Shown: positions 33,144 to 45,504, numbered from the stretch's first letter. The stretch is DNA of 64,000 nucleotides from Streptomyces collinus (GCF_031348265.1 NZ_CP133771.1:1550001-1614000); one strand, 5' to 3'. Made by a program: numbers and translations. Notes: generated from the letters alone by a model not told the origin.

Positions 33144-34016
33144 ATGACAGCACAGAGGTACGAACTCGCCGTGCACGTACGGGGACTGCGCAAGCGCTAC
33201 GGGGGCGTGACCGCCGTGGACGGCATCGATCTCGGCATCCGACGGGGTGAGGTGTTCGGCCTGCTGGGACCCAACGGCGCGGGCAAGAGCACCACGGTGG
33301 AGATCCTCCAGGGCAACCGGGACCGGGACGCGGGCGAGGTGTCCGTCCTCGGGTCGGACCCGGCGACCGGCACGCGCGCGTGGCGGTCGCGCGTCGGGAT
33401 CGTCTGGCAGGACGAATCGGCGCCCGCGGAGCTGACGGTCCGGGAGACCGTGCGGCACTTCGCCCGCTATTACCCCCGGCCGCGTGACCCGGAGGAGGTC
33501 ATCGCCCTGACCGGTCTGGAGGCGAAGGCGGACAGCCGGATCAAGGCGCTGTCGGGTGGCCAGCGCAGGCGTCTGGACGTGGCGCTCGGCGTCATCGGAG
33601 GTCCCGACCTGCTGCTTCTGGACGAGCCGACGACCGGGTTCGATCCGGCGGCCCGGCGCCGATTCTGGTCGCTGATCCGCGCCCTGGCCGACGACGGCAC
33701 GACCATCGTGCTGACCACGCACTACCTGGAGGAGGCGGAGGCCCTGGTGCACCGGCTGGCCGTCGTCGCACGGGGCCGGATCGTCGCCGAGGGCGAGCCC
33801 GGAGCGCTGCGGGGGCGGTACGGCACCGAGGCCACCGTCGCGTGGACCGAGCCGGACGGCACCCCGCGCGCGGAGCGCACCGGGACACCGGCCCGGACCG
33901 TCGCGGGGCTCGTGCGACGCCTCGGCGGCGAGATCCCCGGGCTGACGGTGACCCGCCCCACGCTGGAGGACGTCTACCTCCGGCTGACCGGACAGGCCGA
34001 GGAGGACGCGCGATGA
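33144..34016 (+). CDS. ABC transporter ATP-binding protein (drug-export type)
   Basis: The 290-aa subunit powers an exporter. All ABC motifs are present: Walker A GPNGAGKSTT, Q-loop VWQDE, signature LSGGQRRRLD, Walker B LLLLDEPTTGFD and the H-loop TTH. A C-terminal extension of about 80 residues is typical of the DrrA/CcmA-like drug-resistance type. The stop overlaps the permease start by 4 nt. It opens a plus-strand cassette between two minus-strand core genes. Confidence 0.93.
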   Translation: MTAQRYELAVHVRGLRKRYGGVTAVDGIDLGIRRGEVFGLLGPNGAGKSTTVEILQGNRDRDAGEVSVLGSDPATGTRAWRSRVGIVWQDESAPAELTVRETVRHFARYYPRPRDPEEVIALTGLEAKADSRIKALSGGQRRRLDVALGVIGGPDLLLLDEPTTGFDPAARRRFWSLIRALADDGTTIVLTTHYLEEAEALVHRLAVVARGRIVAEGEPGALRGRYGTEATVAWTEPDGTPRAERTGTPARTVAGLVRRLGGEIPGLTVTRPTLEDVYLRLTGQAEEDAR

Positions 34017-34858
34017 GCACGAGCGTCGTCCGGGAGCGCGGTGCGGTGGGTACCGGGCGGCTGCCCGGTGCGTGGGGGCTCGGGCTGCGGCGGGGCGGCC
34101 TGGAGATCAGGCAGTTCTTCCGGCAGCGCGATCAGGTGGTGTTCACGTTCGCCTTCCCCGTCGTCCTGTTGTTCCTGTTCGCGTCGATCTTCCGGGACGA
34201 CGTGGAGGGCGCGGGCATCACCGCCTCACAGCTGTACGTGCCGGCGATGATGGCCGCCGGGATCATGTCGACGAGCTTCCAGGCGCTCGGCATCTCGATC
34301 GCGATCGAGCGGCAGGACAAGGTGCTGCGCCGGCTGCGGGGCACCCCGATGCCGCCGGCCGCGTACTTCCTCGGGAAGATCTGGCTGGTTCTCTTCACCG
34401 GTGTGCTGGAGACGGTGATCCTGCTCCTCGTCGGCACGACCTGTTACGGCGTGGACCTGCCCTCGGACGCGGGCCGCTGGTTCGACCTGGTGTGGATCTT
34501 CGTGCTGGGCATCACGGCCTGCGCCCTGCTCGGCATCGCGATCAGCTCGGTCCCGGACTCCGCGAACAGCGCGGGCTCGGTGGTGGTCCTGCCCTTCCTG
34601 GTGCTGCAGTTCGTCTCCGGGGTGTACATCGCCGTCGGCACCATCCCGGACTGGATGCTGACCGTGGGTGCGCTGTTCCCGCTGAAGTGGATGTGCCAGG
34701 GGCTGCGCGGGGTGTTCCTGCCGGAGTCGGCGCAGGTGCTGGAGCAGGCGGGGAGCTGGGAGTCGGGACGCGTGGCTCTGGTGCTGGCCGCGTGGTGCGT
34801 CGGAGGATTGGCGCTGTGTCTGCTGACGTTCCGCTGGAAGGACCGGCGCACCGGATGA
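34013..34858 (+). CDS. ABC-2 type transporter permease
   Basis: The 281-aa protein has six membrane segments in the ABC-2 pattern, including VVFTFAFPVVLLFLFASIF and VLPFLVLQFVSGVYIAVG. With the upstream ATPase it probably forms a homodimeric or two-component efflux pump; the substrate cannot be told from the sequence. Overlaps of 4 nt with both neighbours mark a translationally coupled operon. Confidence 0.92.
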   Translation: MSTSVVRERGAVGTGRLPGAWGLGLRRGGLEIRQFFRQRDQVVFTFAFPVVLLFLFASIFRDDVEGAGITASQLYVPAMMAAGIMSTSFQALGISIAIERQDKVLRRLRGTPMPPAAYFLGKIWLVLFTGVLETVILLLVGTTCYGVDLPSDAGRWFDLVWIFVLGITACALLGIAISSVPDSANSAGSVVVLPFLVLQFVSGVYIAVGTIPDWMLTVGALFPLKWMCQGLRGVFLPESAQVLEQAGSWESGRVALVLAAWCVGGLALCLLTFRWKDRRTG

Positions 34859-36003
34859 GCGATGCCGCGAGCGCCTACCACTGGGAGCGCTCGTTCCGGC
34901 TCTGGGACACGTACTTCGCGCTGATCTGGGTGGCGACGGTGGCCTACGTGCTGGCCACGGAGCAGCCGGGCTGGCCGCTGCGCGCGGTCGCGGCGGCGCT
35001 GCTCGTCCCGCTCGTCCCGCTGTACGTGGTGGCCGGGCGGCGGCTGATCCGGGGCGATCCGCCCGACCAGCGGCAGGCGATCGGCTATCTGGCGGCGGCT
35101 CTGGCGCTGTTCCTGCCGTCGGCGGTGCTCGCCGGTGAGACGCGGGTGCTGACGTTCGCGCTGATCCCGCAGTGCTTCATGACACTGCGGATGCGCTCGG
35201 CGCTGGTGGCGGTGGCCGTGATGAACCTCGTGCCCGTGGCGGGCTGGGCCCTGCTGTGGTGGCCCGGCGCCCGGGAGGTCGCGTTCGACGTGCTGTTCTC
35301 GGTGGTCACCCTGGTGTTCTCGGTGGCCGTCGGCAGCTGGGTCATCCGGATCATCGAGCAGAGCCGGGAGCGCGCGGAGTTGATCGCGGAGCTGGACGCC
35401 AGCCGCCATGAGGTGGGCCGGTTGTCCGAGGCCCACGGGGCGCTGGCCGAGCGGGAGCGGCTGGCCCGGGAGATCCACGACACGCTGGCGCAGGGGTTCA
35501 CCAGTGTGGTGATGCTGATCCAGGCGGTCGAGGCGGAGCTGGACCACGACCTGCCCGGGGCGCGGCGTCATCTGCGGCTGATGGACGAGACGGCCCGGCA
35601 GAACCTCGCCGAGGCCCGGGCCCTGGTCGCCGGGGGCGCGCCCGCCGACCTGGACGGGGCGTCCCTGCCGGACGCGCTGGGGCGGCTCGCCGCGCGCCAT
35701 GACGCGGCGCTGGAGGTGACCGGCCCGGTGCGCACGCTGCCCGCGGGCCCGGAGGTGGTCGCGCTGCGGTCCTGCCAGGAGGCGCTGGCCAACGCCCGGA
35801 AGCACGCCGGGAGTTCGGCGACGGTCGGCGTGTCACTGGCGTACGCGGACGACTCGCTGACGGTGTCGGTACGGGACGACGGCCGCGGCTTCGATCCCTT
35901 CGCCGCCTGCGGCGGGTACGGTCTCGCGGGTCTGCGGCCCGGGCCGCCGAAGTGGGCGGTACCACCGAGGTGCGCAGTGCCCCGGGCGACGGCACGGTCG
36001 TGA
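34855..36003 (+). CDS. Sensor histidine kinase (NarL-partner type), probably frameshifted near the 3' end
   Basis: Five or so N-terminal membrane helices are followed by a HisKA_3 dimerisation domain with the phospho-accepting His in LAREIHDTLAQGF, then the ATPase domain with EALANARKHAG (N box), RDDGRGFDP (G1) and GYGLAGLR (G2). After GLAGLR, at about 35935-35943, the frame runs into an unrelated proline-rich end and stops at 36003. One extra G there would restore the family ending (RARAAEVGG ... GDGTVVTVRLP) and give a stop at 36039-36041 that overlaps the regulator start by 4 nt, as elsewhere in the cassette. A sequencing error or a recent mutation are both possible. Confidence 0.85.
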   Translation: MSDAASAYHWERSFRLWDTYFALIWVATVAYVLATEQPGWPLRAVAAALLVPLVPLYVVAGRRLIRGDPPDQRQAIGYLAAALALFLPSAVLAGETRVLTFALIPQCFMTLRMRSALVAVAVMNLVPVAGWALLWWPGAREVAFDVLFSVVTLVFSVAVGSWVIRIIEQSRERAELIAELDASRHEVGRLSEAHGALAERERLAREIHDTLAQGFTSVVMLIQAVEAELDHDLPGARRHLRLMDETARQNLAEARALVAGGAPADLDGASLPDALGRLAARHDAALEVTGPVRTLPAGPEVVALRSCQEALANARKHAGSSATVGVSLAYADDSLTVSVRDDGRGFDPFAACGGYGLAGLRPGPPKWAVPPRCAVPRATARS

Positions 36004-36037
36004 CCGTCAGGCTGCCGGTCCTGTGGAGGCGGACATC

Positions 36038-36664
36038 GTGATCCGGATCATCCTGGCCGACGACCATCCCGTCGTACGGGAGGGACTGCGGGCGATGCTC
36101 AGTGCGGAGTCCGACCTGGAGGTCGTCGCCGACGCATCCAGCGGGCCGCAGGCGGAGGCGCTGGCGGCGCGGTTGCGGCCCGACATCGTGCTGATGGATC
36201 TGCGGATGCCGGGTGGCGGGGGCGTGGACTCCATCGCGCGGATGGCCGGGGCCGGGCTGCCCTGCCGCGTGGTGGTCCTGACGACGTACGAGATGGACCG
36301 GGACATCCTGCGGGCGGTGGAGGCGGGGGCGGCGGGCTACCTCCTGAAGGACCTGCCGCGGGCGGAGCTGGCGGACGCCGTGCGGGCCGCCGCCCGCGGC
36401 GAGACGGTGCTGGCCCCGTCCGTGGCGGCCCGGCTGGTCGACCGGCTGAGGACGAAGCCGGAGCGGCCACGCCTGTCGGAACGCGAGACGGCCGTGCTGC
36501 GGCTGGTCGCCGAGGGGTGCACGAACGCGGAGATCGGGCGCCGGCTGTTCATCGGGGAGTCGACCGTGAAGACGTATCTGCTGCGCGTCTTCGGCAAGTT
36601 GGGGGTGGCCGACCGGACGGCGGCCGTGACGAACGCGATGCGGTTCGGGCTCCTGGAGGAGTGA
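36038..36664 (+). CDS. Response regulator, NarL/LuxR family
   Basis: The 208-aa regulator has a receiver domain with acidic pair DDHP near residue 7 and the phosphorylation site in DIVLMDLRMPG near residue 53, then a LuxR-type helix-turn-helix (LSERETAVLRLVAEGCTNAEI). The GTG at 36038 has GGAGG 8 nt upstream and would overlap the frame-corrected kinase stop. It probably controls the transporter genes of the same cassette. Confidence 0.93.
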   Translation: MIRIILADDHPVVREGLRAMLSAESDLEVVADASSGPQAEALAARLRPDIVLMDLRMPGGGGVDSIARMAGAGLPCRVVVLTTYEMDRDILRAVEAGAAGYLLKDLPRAELADAVRAAARGETVLAPSVAARLVDRLRTKPERPRLSERETAVLRLVAEGCTNAEIGRRLFIGESTVKTYLLRVFGKLGVADRTAAVTNAMRFGLLEE

Positions 36665-36691
36665 GGAAGGCGCCGTGCTCCGGCGCCTTCC
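36665..36691. terminator. Terminator between the response regulator and hisS
   Basis: A perfect 10-bp stem (GGAAGGCGCC with GGCGCCTTCC) and a 7-nt loop start right after the regulator stop. The genes converge here, so it may serve both. Confidence 0.75.
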
Positions 36692-36702
36692 ACCCCGGTG
36701 CC

Positions 36703-37965
36703 TCAGCCGAGCCGTGCCTCCAGCTCCGCCACGATCTCGTTCACGCCCACCGCCGTCTGCTCGCCCGACTCCATGTCCTTGAGCTGGACGACACCCTCGG
36801 CGAGGTCGCGTTCGCCGGCGACGACCGTGTAGCGGGCGCCGCTGCGGTTGGCGTTCTTCATCGCGCCCTTGAGGCCCTTGCCGCCGTAGGAGAAGTCGGC
36901 CGCGATGCCGTTCTTGCGCAGCTCGGTGACCTTGGCGAACAGGACGCGGCGGGCCTCCTCGCCGAGCGGGACGGCGAACACGCTGGTGGTGGCGGGCAGT
37001 TCGAGCTCGACGCCCTCCGCCTCCAGGGCGAGGACCGTGCGGTCGACGCCGAGGGCCCAGCCGACGGACGGCAGCGCGGGGCCGCCGATCATCTCGGAGA
37101 GGCCGTCGTAGCGGCCGCCGCCGCCCACCGCGGACTGCGAACCGAGGCCGTCGTGGACGAACTCGAAGGTGGTACGGGTGTAGTAGTCCAGGCCGCGGAC
37201 CAGCTTCGGGTCGTCCTCGAAGGCGACGCCCGCCGCCGTGATCAGCTCGCGGACCTCCTCGTGGTACGCCTTGCACGCGTCGCACAGGTAGTCACGCAGC
37301 AGCGGCGCGTCCCCGAGCTGCTTCTGGACCGACTCGCGCTTGTCGTCCAGGACGCGCAGCGGGTTGATCTCGGCGCGGCGCAGGGTGTCCTCGTCCAGGT
37401 CCAGGCCGCGCAGGAACTCCTGCAGCGCCGACCGGTACACCGGGCGGCACTCCTGGTCGCCGAGGCTGTTGAGCAGGATCCGGAAGTTGCTCAGGCCCAG
37501 CGAGCGGTACGCCTGGTCGGCCAGGATGAGCAGTTCGGCGTCCAGCGCCGGGTCCTCGGCACCGATCGCCTCGGCGCCCACCTGGGAGAAGTGGCGGTAA
37601 CGGCCCTTCTGGGGGCGCTCGTAGCGGTAGTACGAGCCGGAGTACCAGAGCTTGACCGGGAGGTTGCCGGCCTTGTGCAGGTTGGCCTCCAGCGCGGCAC
37701 GCAGGACGGAGGCCGTGCCCTCGGGACGCAGGGCGAGCTTGTCGCCGCCCTTGGTCTCGAAGGCGTACATTTCCTTGGTCACGATGTCGGTGGACTCACC
37801 GACCCCGCGCGCGAAGAGTTCGACGTTCTCGAAGCCGGGCGTCTCGATGTAGCCGTAGCCGGAGTTGCGCAGCGGAGCGGCGATCGCCTCACGGACGGCG
37901 AGGTACTTGGCGCTGTCCGGGGGGATCAGGTCGTACGTGCCCTTGGGGGCCTTGAAGGTGCTCAC
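36703..37965 (-). CDS. hisS: Histidyl-tRNA synthetase
   Basis: The 420-aa class II enzyme charges tRNA-His. It has the histidine-binding [14 protein letters not shown] and [15 protein letters not shown], and the HisA motifs [16 protein letters not shown] and GGGGRYDGL. The GTG at 37963-37965 begins [16 protein letters not shown], the typical N-terminus. It follows the hydrolase gene with 11-nt spacing. Confidence 0.96.
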   Translation of the reverse strand: MSTFKAPKGTYDLIPPDSAKYLAVREAIAAPLRNSGYGYIETPGFENVELFARGVGESTDIVTKEMYAFETKGGDKLALRPEGTASVLRAALEANLHKAGNLPVKLWYSGSYYRYERPQKGRYRHFSQVGAEAIGAEDPALDAELLILADQAYRSLGLSNFRILLNSLGDQECRPVYRSALQEFLRGLDLDEDTLRRAEINPLRVLDDKRESVQKQLGDAPLLRDYLCDACKAYHEEVRELITAAGVAFEDDPKLVRGLDYYTRTTFEFVHDGLGSQSAVGGGGRYDGLSEMIGGPALPSVGWALGVDRTVLALEAEGVELELPATTSVFAVPLGEEARRVLFAKVTELRKNGIAADFSYGGKGLKGAMKNANRSGARYTVVAGERDLAEGVVQLKDMESGEQTAVGVNEIVAELEARLG

Positions 37966-37976
37966 GGAAGGTCTCG

Positions 37977-38684
37977 TCACATTCCTCGTCGGGGAGCCCG
38001 AGCGGGTCCCTGGCCGGCGGCCACCTGCCGCAGATACGGGTTGGTGGAACGCTCCTGGCCGATGGTCGTCTGGGGGCCGTGGCCGGACAGCACCACGGTC
38101 GAGTCGTCGAGCGGCAGGCACACGCGGGCCAGCGAGTCGAGCATCTCGGCCATGTCACCGCCGGGCAGGTCGGTGCGTCCGATGGAGCCGGCGAACAGCA
38201 GGTCGCCCGAGAAGAGGATCGGCGGGATGTCCGCCGCCTCGGGCATGCCGAAGGTCACCGACCCCTTGGTATGGCCGGGTGCGTGCGCGACGGACAGCTC
38301 CAGGCCCGCCAGCTCCAGCCTCGCCCCGTCGGCCAGCTCCTTGACGTCGTCGGGCTCCCCCACGGTCAGCTCGCCCAGCAGCGGCATGCCGATGGAACGG
38401 CCGATCCCCTTCTCGGGGTCGCTCATCATGTACCGGTCGTCGGGGTGGATCCAGGCCGGCACGTCGTGTGCGCCGCACACCGGGACGACCGAGGCCACGT
38501 GGTCGATGTGGCCGTGGGTGAGGACGACGGCGACGGGCTTGAGCCGATGCTTCCTGACCGCTTCCGCGACGCCGTCGGCGGCCTGATGGCCGGGGTCGAT
38601 GATCACGCACTCCTCACCGGCGGCGGGGGCGACGAGGTAGCAGTTCGTCCCCCAGGCCCCGGCGGGGAACCCGGCAATGAGCAC
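37977..38684 (-). CDS. Metallo-beta-lactamase fold hydrolase (glyoxalase II-like)
   Basis: The 235-aa product carries the metal-binding motif [11 protein letters not shown], the later [24 protein letters not shown] and SGHGPQT, i.e. all ligands of a dinuclear hydroxyacylglutathione-hydrolase-like site. Streptomyces lacks glutathione, so the natural thioester may differ (mycothiol-derived or unrelated). It is directly upstream of hisS on the same strand. Confidence 0.9.
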   Translation of the reverse strand: MLIAGFPAGAWGTNCYLVAPAAGEECVIIDPGHQAADGVAEAVRKHRLKPVAVVLTHGHIDHVASVVPVCGAHDVPAWIHPDDRYMMSDPEKGIGRSIGMPLLGELTVGEPDDVKELADGARLELAGLELSVAHAPGHTKGSVTFGMPEAADIPPILFSGDLLFAGSIGRTDLPGGDMAEMLDSLARVCLPLDDSTVVLSGHGPQTTIGQERSTNPYLRQVAAGQGPARAPRRGM

Positions 38685-38851
38685 GATCGTCCTTCGTTGT
38701 GTCGATACGGGCGGCTACGGCTGCTCACAGAGCCTACCGGCGCTGCCGATTCCTCAGCGAACCCATATACGGTACGGGGCACACGCAGGCGGTCGGCACA
38801 CAGGACGCACGCGTACCGGTCGACGTTCGAGACCCATGAGGAGAGAACCCG

Positions 38852-39685
38852 GTGGTCAGCCAGGAACAGCGGCGGCGTCAGCTCGCCCGGGAGAAGTTCT
38901 TGCGGCAGCAGCAGCGACGCACTGACGCGCGACGCAAGGCCCGTATCCGCAACTCCGTGATCGCCTCGGCTCTCGGCGTGATCGTGGTGCTCTCGGTGAC
39001 GGTCTTCCTGACCAAGCCGTTCGAGGACGACGGCAAGACGGAGAACGCGAACGCGGACGTCACACCGAGCAAGGCCCCGGACCCGTGCGAGAAGCCGGCT
39101 CCGGGCAAGGTCAAGTCGGAGACCTGGAAGAAGGAACCGGCGATGACCATCGACGAGTCGGCGAAGTACACGATGAAGCTGGACACAACCTGCGGCGAGA
39201 TAGACGTCGCGCTGAAGGCGTCGGCGGCGCCGCACACGGTGAACTCGTTCACCTTCCTTCTCGGCAAGGGCTACCTGGACCACAGCAAGTGCCACCGGCT
39301 CACCAGCCAAAACATCTACGTCCTGCAGTGCGGTGACCCGAAGGGCACCGGCATGGGCGGGCCGGGCTACACCATCCCGGACGAGAACCTCAAGGACAAG
39401 AGCCTCAAGGGCGGGGTGTACCCGGCGGGCACGGTCGCGATGGCGAACCAGTACAACGCCCAGACGAAGCAGGGCCGCAACAGCGGCGGGAGCCAGTTCT
39501 TCCTCGTCTACCAGGACAGTCAGCTGCCGCCCGACTACACACCGTTCGGTACGGTGTCCGAGGCGGGCATGAAGGTTCTGCAGAAGATCGCCAAGGCCGG
39601 GGCGCAGGCACCGGACCCTCAGACGGGCAATACGGCGCCCAACGCGACGGTCGTGATCAACAAGGCCACGATCACGAAATCCTGA
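38852..39685 (+). CDS. Membrane-anchored cyclophilin-type peptidyl-prolyl isomerase
   Basis: The 277-aa protein has a basic cytoplasmic start, one membrane segment (about residues 34-53, SVIASALGVIVVLSVTVFL) and an extracellular cyclophilin domain from about residue 105. The catalytic Arg lies in KCHRL, and the conserved GGPGY and GSQFFLVY are present. The usual aromatic pocket segment GFMIQ reads NIYVLQ, a moderate change. A ribosome-binding site GAGGAG precedes the GTG. Confidence 0.9.
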   Translation: MVSQEQRRRQLAREKFLRQQQRRTDARRKARIRNSVIASALGVIVVLSVTVFLTKPFEDDGKTENANADVTPSKAPDPCEKPAPGKVKSETWKKEPAMTIDESAKYTMKLDTTCGEIDVALKASAAPHTVNSFTFLLGKGYLDHSKCHRLTSQNIYVLQCGDPKGTGMGGPGYTIPDENLKDKSLKGGVYPAGTVAMANQYNAQTKQGRNSGGSQFFLVYQDSQLPPDYTPFGTVSEAGMKVLQKIAKAGAQAPDPQTGNTAPNATVVINKATITKS

Positions 39686-39822
39686 CCCCTCAACTGCGAA
39701 ATTTCGGTCGCGCGGGATGCGGACAGGCCCCCCGCCGGTCGCCTATGTTGGCCGTGACGAAACTGTGGACGATGCCCGGGGGAGCTTCAGGCCCCTCGCA
39801 GGCATCATGTGGAGGAGGCGCT

Positions 39823-41052
39823 GTGAGCAGCGACCCGTGGGGCCGCGTCGACGAGACGGGGACCGTGTACGTGCGTACGGCCGAGGGCGAGCAGGTCGTC
39901 GGTTCCTGGCAGGCAGGCTCCCCCGAGGAGGCGCTGGCCTATTTCGAGCGCAAGTACGAGGGCCTGGTTGTCGAGATCGGCCTCCTCGAGAAGCGAGTGA
40001 AGACCACCGACCTGTCGGCCAAGGACGCCCAGGCCGCCATCGACCACATCCGGGAGCAGGTCGACGCGCACCACGTGGTGGGCGACCTGGACGCCCTGCG
40101 GGTCCGGCTGGACAAGCTCGTGGAGCTGGTGGAGGCGCGCCGCGAGGAGCGCAAGGCGCAGCGGGCGAAGCAGTCCGACGAGGCGCGCAGGTCGAAGGAG
40201 GCTCTGGTCGCCGAGGCGGAGGAGCTGTCGCAGTCCGACCAGTGGCGGGCGGCCGGTGAGCGGCTGCGGGCGCTGGTGGACACCTGGAAGGGTCTGCCGC
40301 GCCTGGACCGCAAGTCCGACGACGAGCTGTGGCACCGGTTCTCGCACGCGCGGTCGGCGTTCTCCAAGCGGCGCAAGCAGCACTTCGCGCAGCTGGACGC
40401 TCAGCGCGAGGAGGCCCGCAAGACCAAGGAGCGGCTGGTCTCCGAGGCCGAGGCGCTGTCGAACTCGACGGACTGGGGCGTGACGGCGGCGCGCTACCGC
40501 GAGCTGATGTCCGAGTGGAAGGCCGCGGGCCGCGCCCAGCGCGAGCACGAGGACGACCTGTGGAACCGCTTCCGCGGCGCCCAGGACGTGTTCTTCGCGG
40601 CCCGCAGCTCGGTCTTCGCCGAGCGGGACGCCGAGCAGTCGGAGAACCTCAAGCTCAAGGAGGAGCTGGCCGAGGAGGCCGAGAAGCTCCTGCCGATCAC
40701 GGACCTCAAGGCGGCCCGGGCCGCGTTCCGGCACGTGAACGAGCGCTGGGAGGCCATCGGCCACGTGCCGCGCGACTCCCGGCCGAAGGTCGAGGGCCGG
40801 ATGCACGCGGTCGAGCGGGCGATCCAGGAGGCCGAGGAGGCCGAGTGGCGCCGGACGAACCCCGAGGCACGCGCCCGTGCCGAGGGGCTGACCGGCCAGC
40901 TCCAGGCCGCCGTGGACAAGCTGCGGGGCCAGATCGAGCAGGCCCGCGCGCAGGGCAACAACGCCAAGGCCGACAAACTCCAGCGTGAGCTGGACGGCCG
41001 GCAGGCGCTGCTGGACCAGGCGCTGAAGGGTCTGCAGGAGTTCGGCGGCTGA
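39823..41052 (+). CDS. DUF349 repeat protein
   Basis: The 409-aa, highly charged, mainly helical protein contains three DUF349 units (roughly residues 120-180, 190-260 and 265-330), each with a W-x-x-[AL] and D-[ED]-L-W-x-R-F type core. A coiled-coil ending follows. The function is not established; bacterial proteins of this family have been linked to ribosome or nucleic-acid binding only loosely. The GTG at 39823 has GGAGGAGG upstream. Confidence 0.88.
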   Translation: MSSDPWGRVDETGTVYVRTAEGEQVVGSWQAGSPEEALAYFERKYEGLVVEIGLLEKRVKTTDLSAKDAQAAIDHIREQVDAHHVVGDLDALRVRLDKLVELVEARREERKAQRAKQSDEARRSKEALVAEAEELSQSDQWRAAGERLRALVDTWKGLPRLDRKSDDELWHRFSHARSAFSKRRKQHFAQLDAQREEARKTKERLVSEAEALSNSTDWGVTAARYRELMSEWKAAGRAQREHEDDLWNRFRGAQDVFFAARSSVFAERDAEQSENLKLKEELAEEAEKLLPITDLKAARAAFRHVNERWEAIGHVPRDSRPKVEGRMHAVERAIQEAEEAEWRRTNPEARARAEGLTGQLQAAVDKLRGQIEQARAQGNNAKADKLQRELDGRQALLDQALKGLQEFGG

Positions 41053-41067
41053 GCAGCGGTCGATCGT

Positions 41068-41104
41068 AAAGGGGCTCCCGTACACGGTGTACGGGAGCCC
41101 CTTT
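41068..41104. terminator. Bidirectional terminator between the DUF349 gene and relA
   Basis: An 18-bp perfect stem (41068-41085 with 41087-41104), flanked by AAA and TTT, lies between convergent genes. Confidence 0.9.
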
Positions 41105-41138
41105 CGTGTGGTCGGAGGTGACGACCGCTGACGAGCGG

Positions 41139-43661
<2,523 letters not shown>

Positions 43662-43782
43662 GAGGGCTCCTCGTGCGCGATCCGGTTCCCCCGGTCAGGC
43701 TCCGGACCCCCATGGTAGCGATCCCGGGCCCCGGGATCGCCTTCAGGCCAATGTGAGGACCGTCTACCCGGGAAACGCACGA

Positions 43783-43811
43783 GGCGGGCACCGGATCGTC
43801 CGGTACCCGCC
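43783..43811 (-). terminator. apt terminator
   Basis: A 13-bp stem with one mismatch (GGCGGGCACCGGA with TCCGGTACCCGCC) and a 3-nt loop lies downstream of apt. Confidence 0.75.
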
Positions 43812-43854
43812 TGCGCGGTGTCGTGCCGGTGCCCACCGGCCCGCTGCTCGGCTG

Positions 43855-44394
43855 CTACACCGTGAGCAGGGCCTCCAGCGGGGCGCCGTTCAGGGACGGC
43901 TCCAAGCGGACGCGGCCGCTCAGGAATCCGAGTTCCATGAGGACGGCGAGGCCGGCGACCTCGGCGCCGGCCCGGCGGATGAGCTGGACCGAGGCCTCGG
44001 CGGTACCGCCCGTGGCCAGGACGTCGTCGACGATCAGGACGCGGTCCCCGGCGGTGAGGTCCTCGGCGTGCACCTCGATCTCCGCCGAGCCGTACTCCAG
44101 GTCGTAGGCCTGGGCGAGGGTCGCTCCGGGGAGCTTGCCCGCCTTGCGCACGGGGATGAAGCCGAGCCCCGCGCGGACGGCGACCGGGGCGCCGAGGATG
44201 AAGCCGCGGGCCTCCAGGCCGACGACCTTCGTGGCGCCGGTGCGCTCGGCGATCTCGGCGAGTGCGTCGGTCAGGGCGGTGAACGCCGCCGGGTCCGCCA
44301 GGAGCGGGGTGATGTCCTTGAACATCACGCCCGGCTCCGGGTAGTCGGCCACGTCACGGATGCGGCGGAGCAGCAGCTCCCTGATCTCGGTCAT
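43855..44394 (-). CDS. apt: Adenine phosphoribosyltransferase
   Basis: The 179-aa salvage enzyme makes AMP from adenine and PRPP. It shows FKDITPLLADP, VGLEARGFILGAPVA and the PRPP loop RVLIVDDVLATGGTA. The ATG at 44392-44394 overlaps secF by 4 nt, and relA follows. The secDF-apt-relA order is common in Gram-positive bacteria. Confidence 0.96.
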   Translation of the reverse strand: MTEIRELLLRRIRDVADYPEPGVMFKDITPLLADPAAFTALTDALAEIAERTGATKVVGLEARGFILGAPVAVRAGLGFIPVRKAGKLPGATLAQAYDLEYGSAEIEVHAEDLTAGDRVLIVDDVLATGGTAEASVQLIRRAGAEVAGLAVLMELGFLSGRVRLEPSLNGAPLEALLTV

Positions 44395-45503
44395 CGGCGC
44401 TTCCCCGAGGGACGGCCGCGGCCCCGTGTGCGCGAGGCGGGCTGGTTGCGCGGCCCGACCACCGCGGGTGCGGCGTCCTCGGGCTCGTCGGCGTACGTCT
44501 CCTCGTCGTGGGCCTCGGCCCCTCCCTGGGCGGCGGTCTGGGCCCGCTTGGCCAGGACGCGCTTCTTCAGGGCCTTCATCGCCGGCTCGCGCTCCTTGAG
44601 GTCGGCGACGAGCGGCGTGGCGATGAAGATCGAGGAGTACGCACCGGCGGCGAGACCGACGAACAGCGACAGCGAGATGTCGTTCAGCATGCCGGCGCCG
44701 AGGACGCCGCCACCGATGAACAGCAGGCCCGCGACCGGCAGCAGCGCGACGACCGTGGTGTTGATGGAGCGGACCAGGGTGCTGTTGATCGAGCGGTTGG
44801 CGACGTCGCTGTAGGTCCAGCGGGTCTGTTTGGTGAGGTCCTTCGTCTGTTCCTTGAGGCTGTCGAACACCACGACCGTGTCGTAGAGCGAGTAGCCGAG
44901 GATGGTCAGCAGACCGATGACCGTGCCCGGTGTGACCTCGAAGCCGACGAGGGCGTAGATGCCGACCGTGATGGTGATGTCGTGGATCAGCGCGACGAAC
45001 GCGGCGACCGCCATGCGCCATTCGAAGGCGATCGCCAGGTAGATCACCACGAGCACCAGGAAGATGCCGAGGCCCTGCCACGCCTTGTTGGCGATCTGCT
45101 CACCCCAGCTGGGGCCGACCAGCTCGGCGTTGATCTGCTCCGAGTCGATCTTGAGGTCGTCGGCGAGCGTGCTCTTGATCTCGTTGGCCGCGCTGGTGTC
45201 GATGCCGGCGACCTGGATGCGCAGGCTGCCGTCGCCGAGCTTCTGGACGATCGCGTCGTGGCCGGAGGCCGCTTCCGCGTACTCCTCCGCCTGGGACACC
45301 GAGGCGGTGGTGTTCTTCGGGGTGTTGAAGACGGCGCCGCCCTGGAACTCGATGCCCATGTTCAGCCCGCGGACCGCCAGGCCGGCGATGGCCAGGATGG
45401 TGATCAGGATGGAGAGGCCGTACCAGATCTTGCGGTTCTTGACGAAGTCGTAGCCGATCTCGCCACGGTGCAGTCGGGCGCCGAGGGTGCCGAGTTTCGA
45501 CAT
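44391..45503 (-). CDS. secF: Protein translocase subunit SecF
   Basis: The 370-aa membrane protein joins SecD to pull proteins across the membrane with the proton gradient. The N-terminal helix is followed by an extracellular domain and five further helices with SIVIGSLLTILGYSLYDTVVVFD-like motif (here VIGLLTILGYSLYDTVVVFD). The C-terminus is a long charged tail. It starts 1 nt after the secD stop. Confidence 0.96.
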   Translation of the reverse strand: MSKLGTLGARLHRGEIGYDFVKNRKIWYGLSILITILAIAGLAVRGLNMGIEFQGGAVFNTPKNTTASVSQAEEYAEAASGHDAIVQKLGDGSLRIQVAGIDTSAANEIKSTLADDLKIDSEQINAELVGPSWGEQIANKAWQGLGIFLVLVVIYLAIAFEWRMAVAAFVALIHDITITVGIYALVGFEVTPGTVIGLLTILGYSLYDTVVVFDSLKEQTKDLTKQTRWTYSDVANRSINSTLVRSINTTVVALLPVAGLLFIGGGVLGAGMLNDISLSLFVGLAAGAYSSIFIATPLVADLKEREPAMKALKKRVLAKRAQTAAQGGAEAHDEETYADEPEDAAPAVVGPRNQPASRTRGRGRPSGKRR

Positions 45504-45504
45504 C

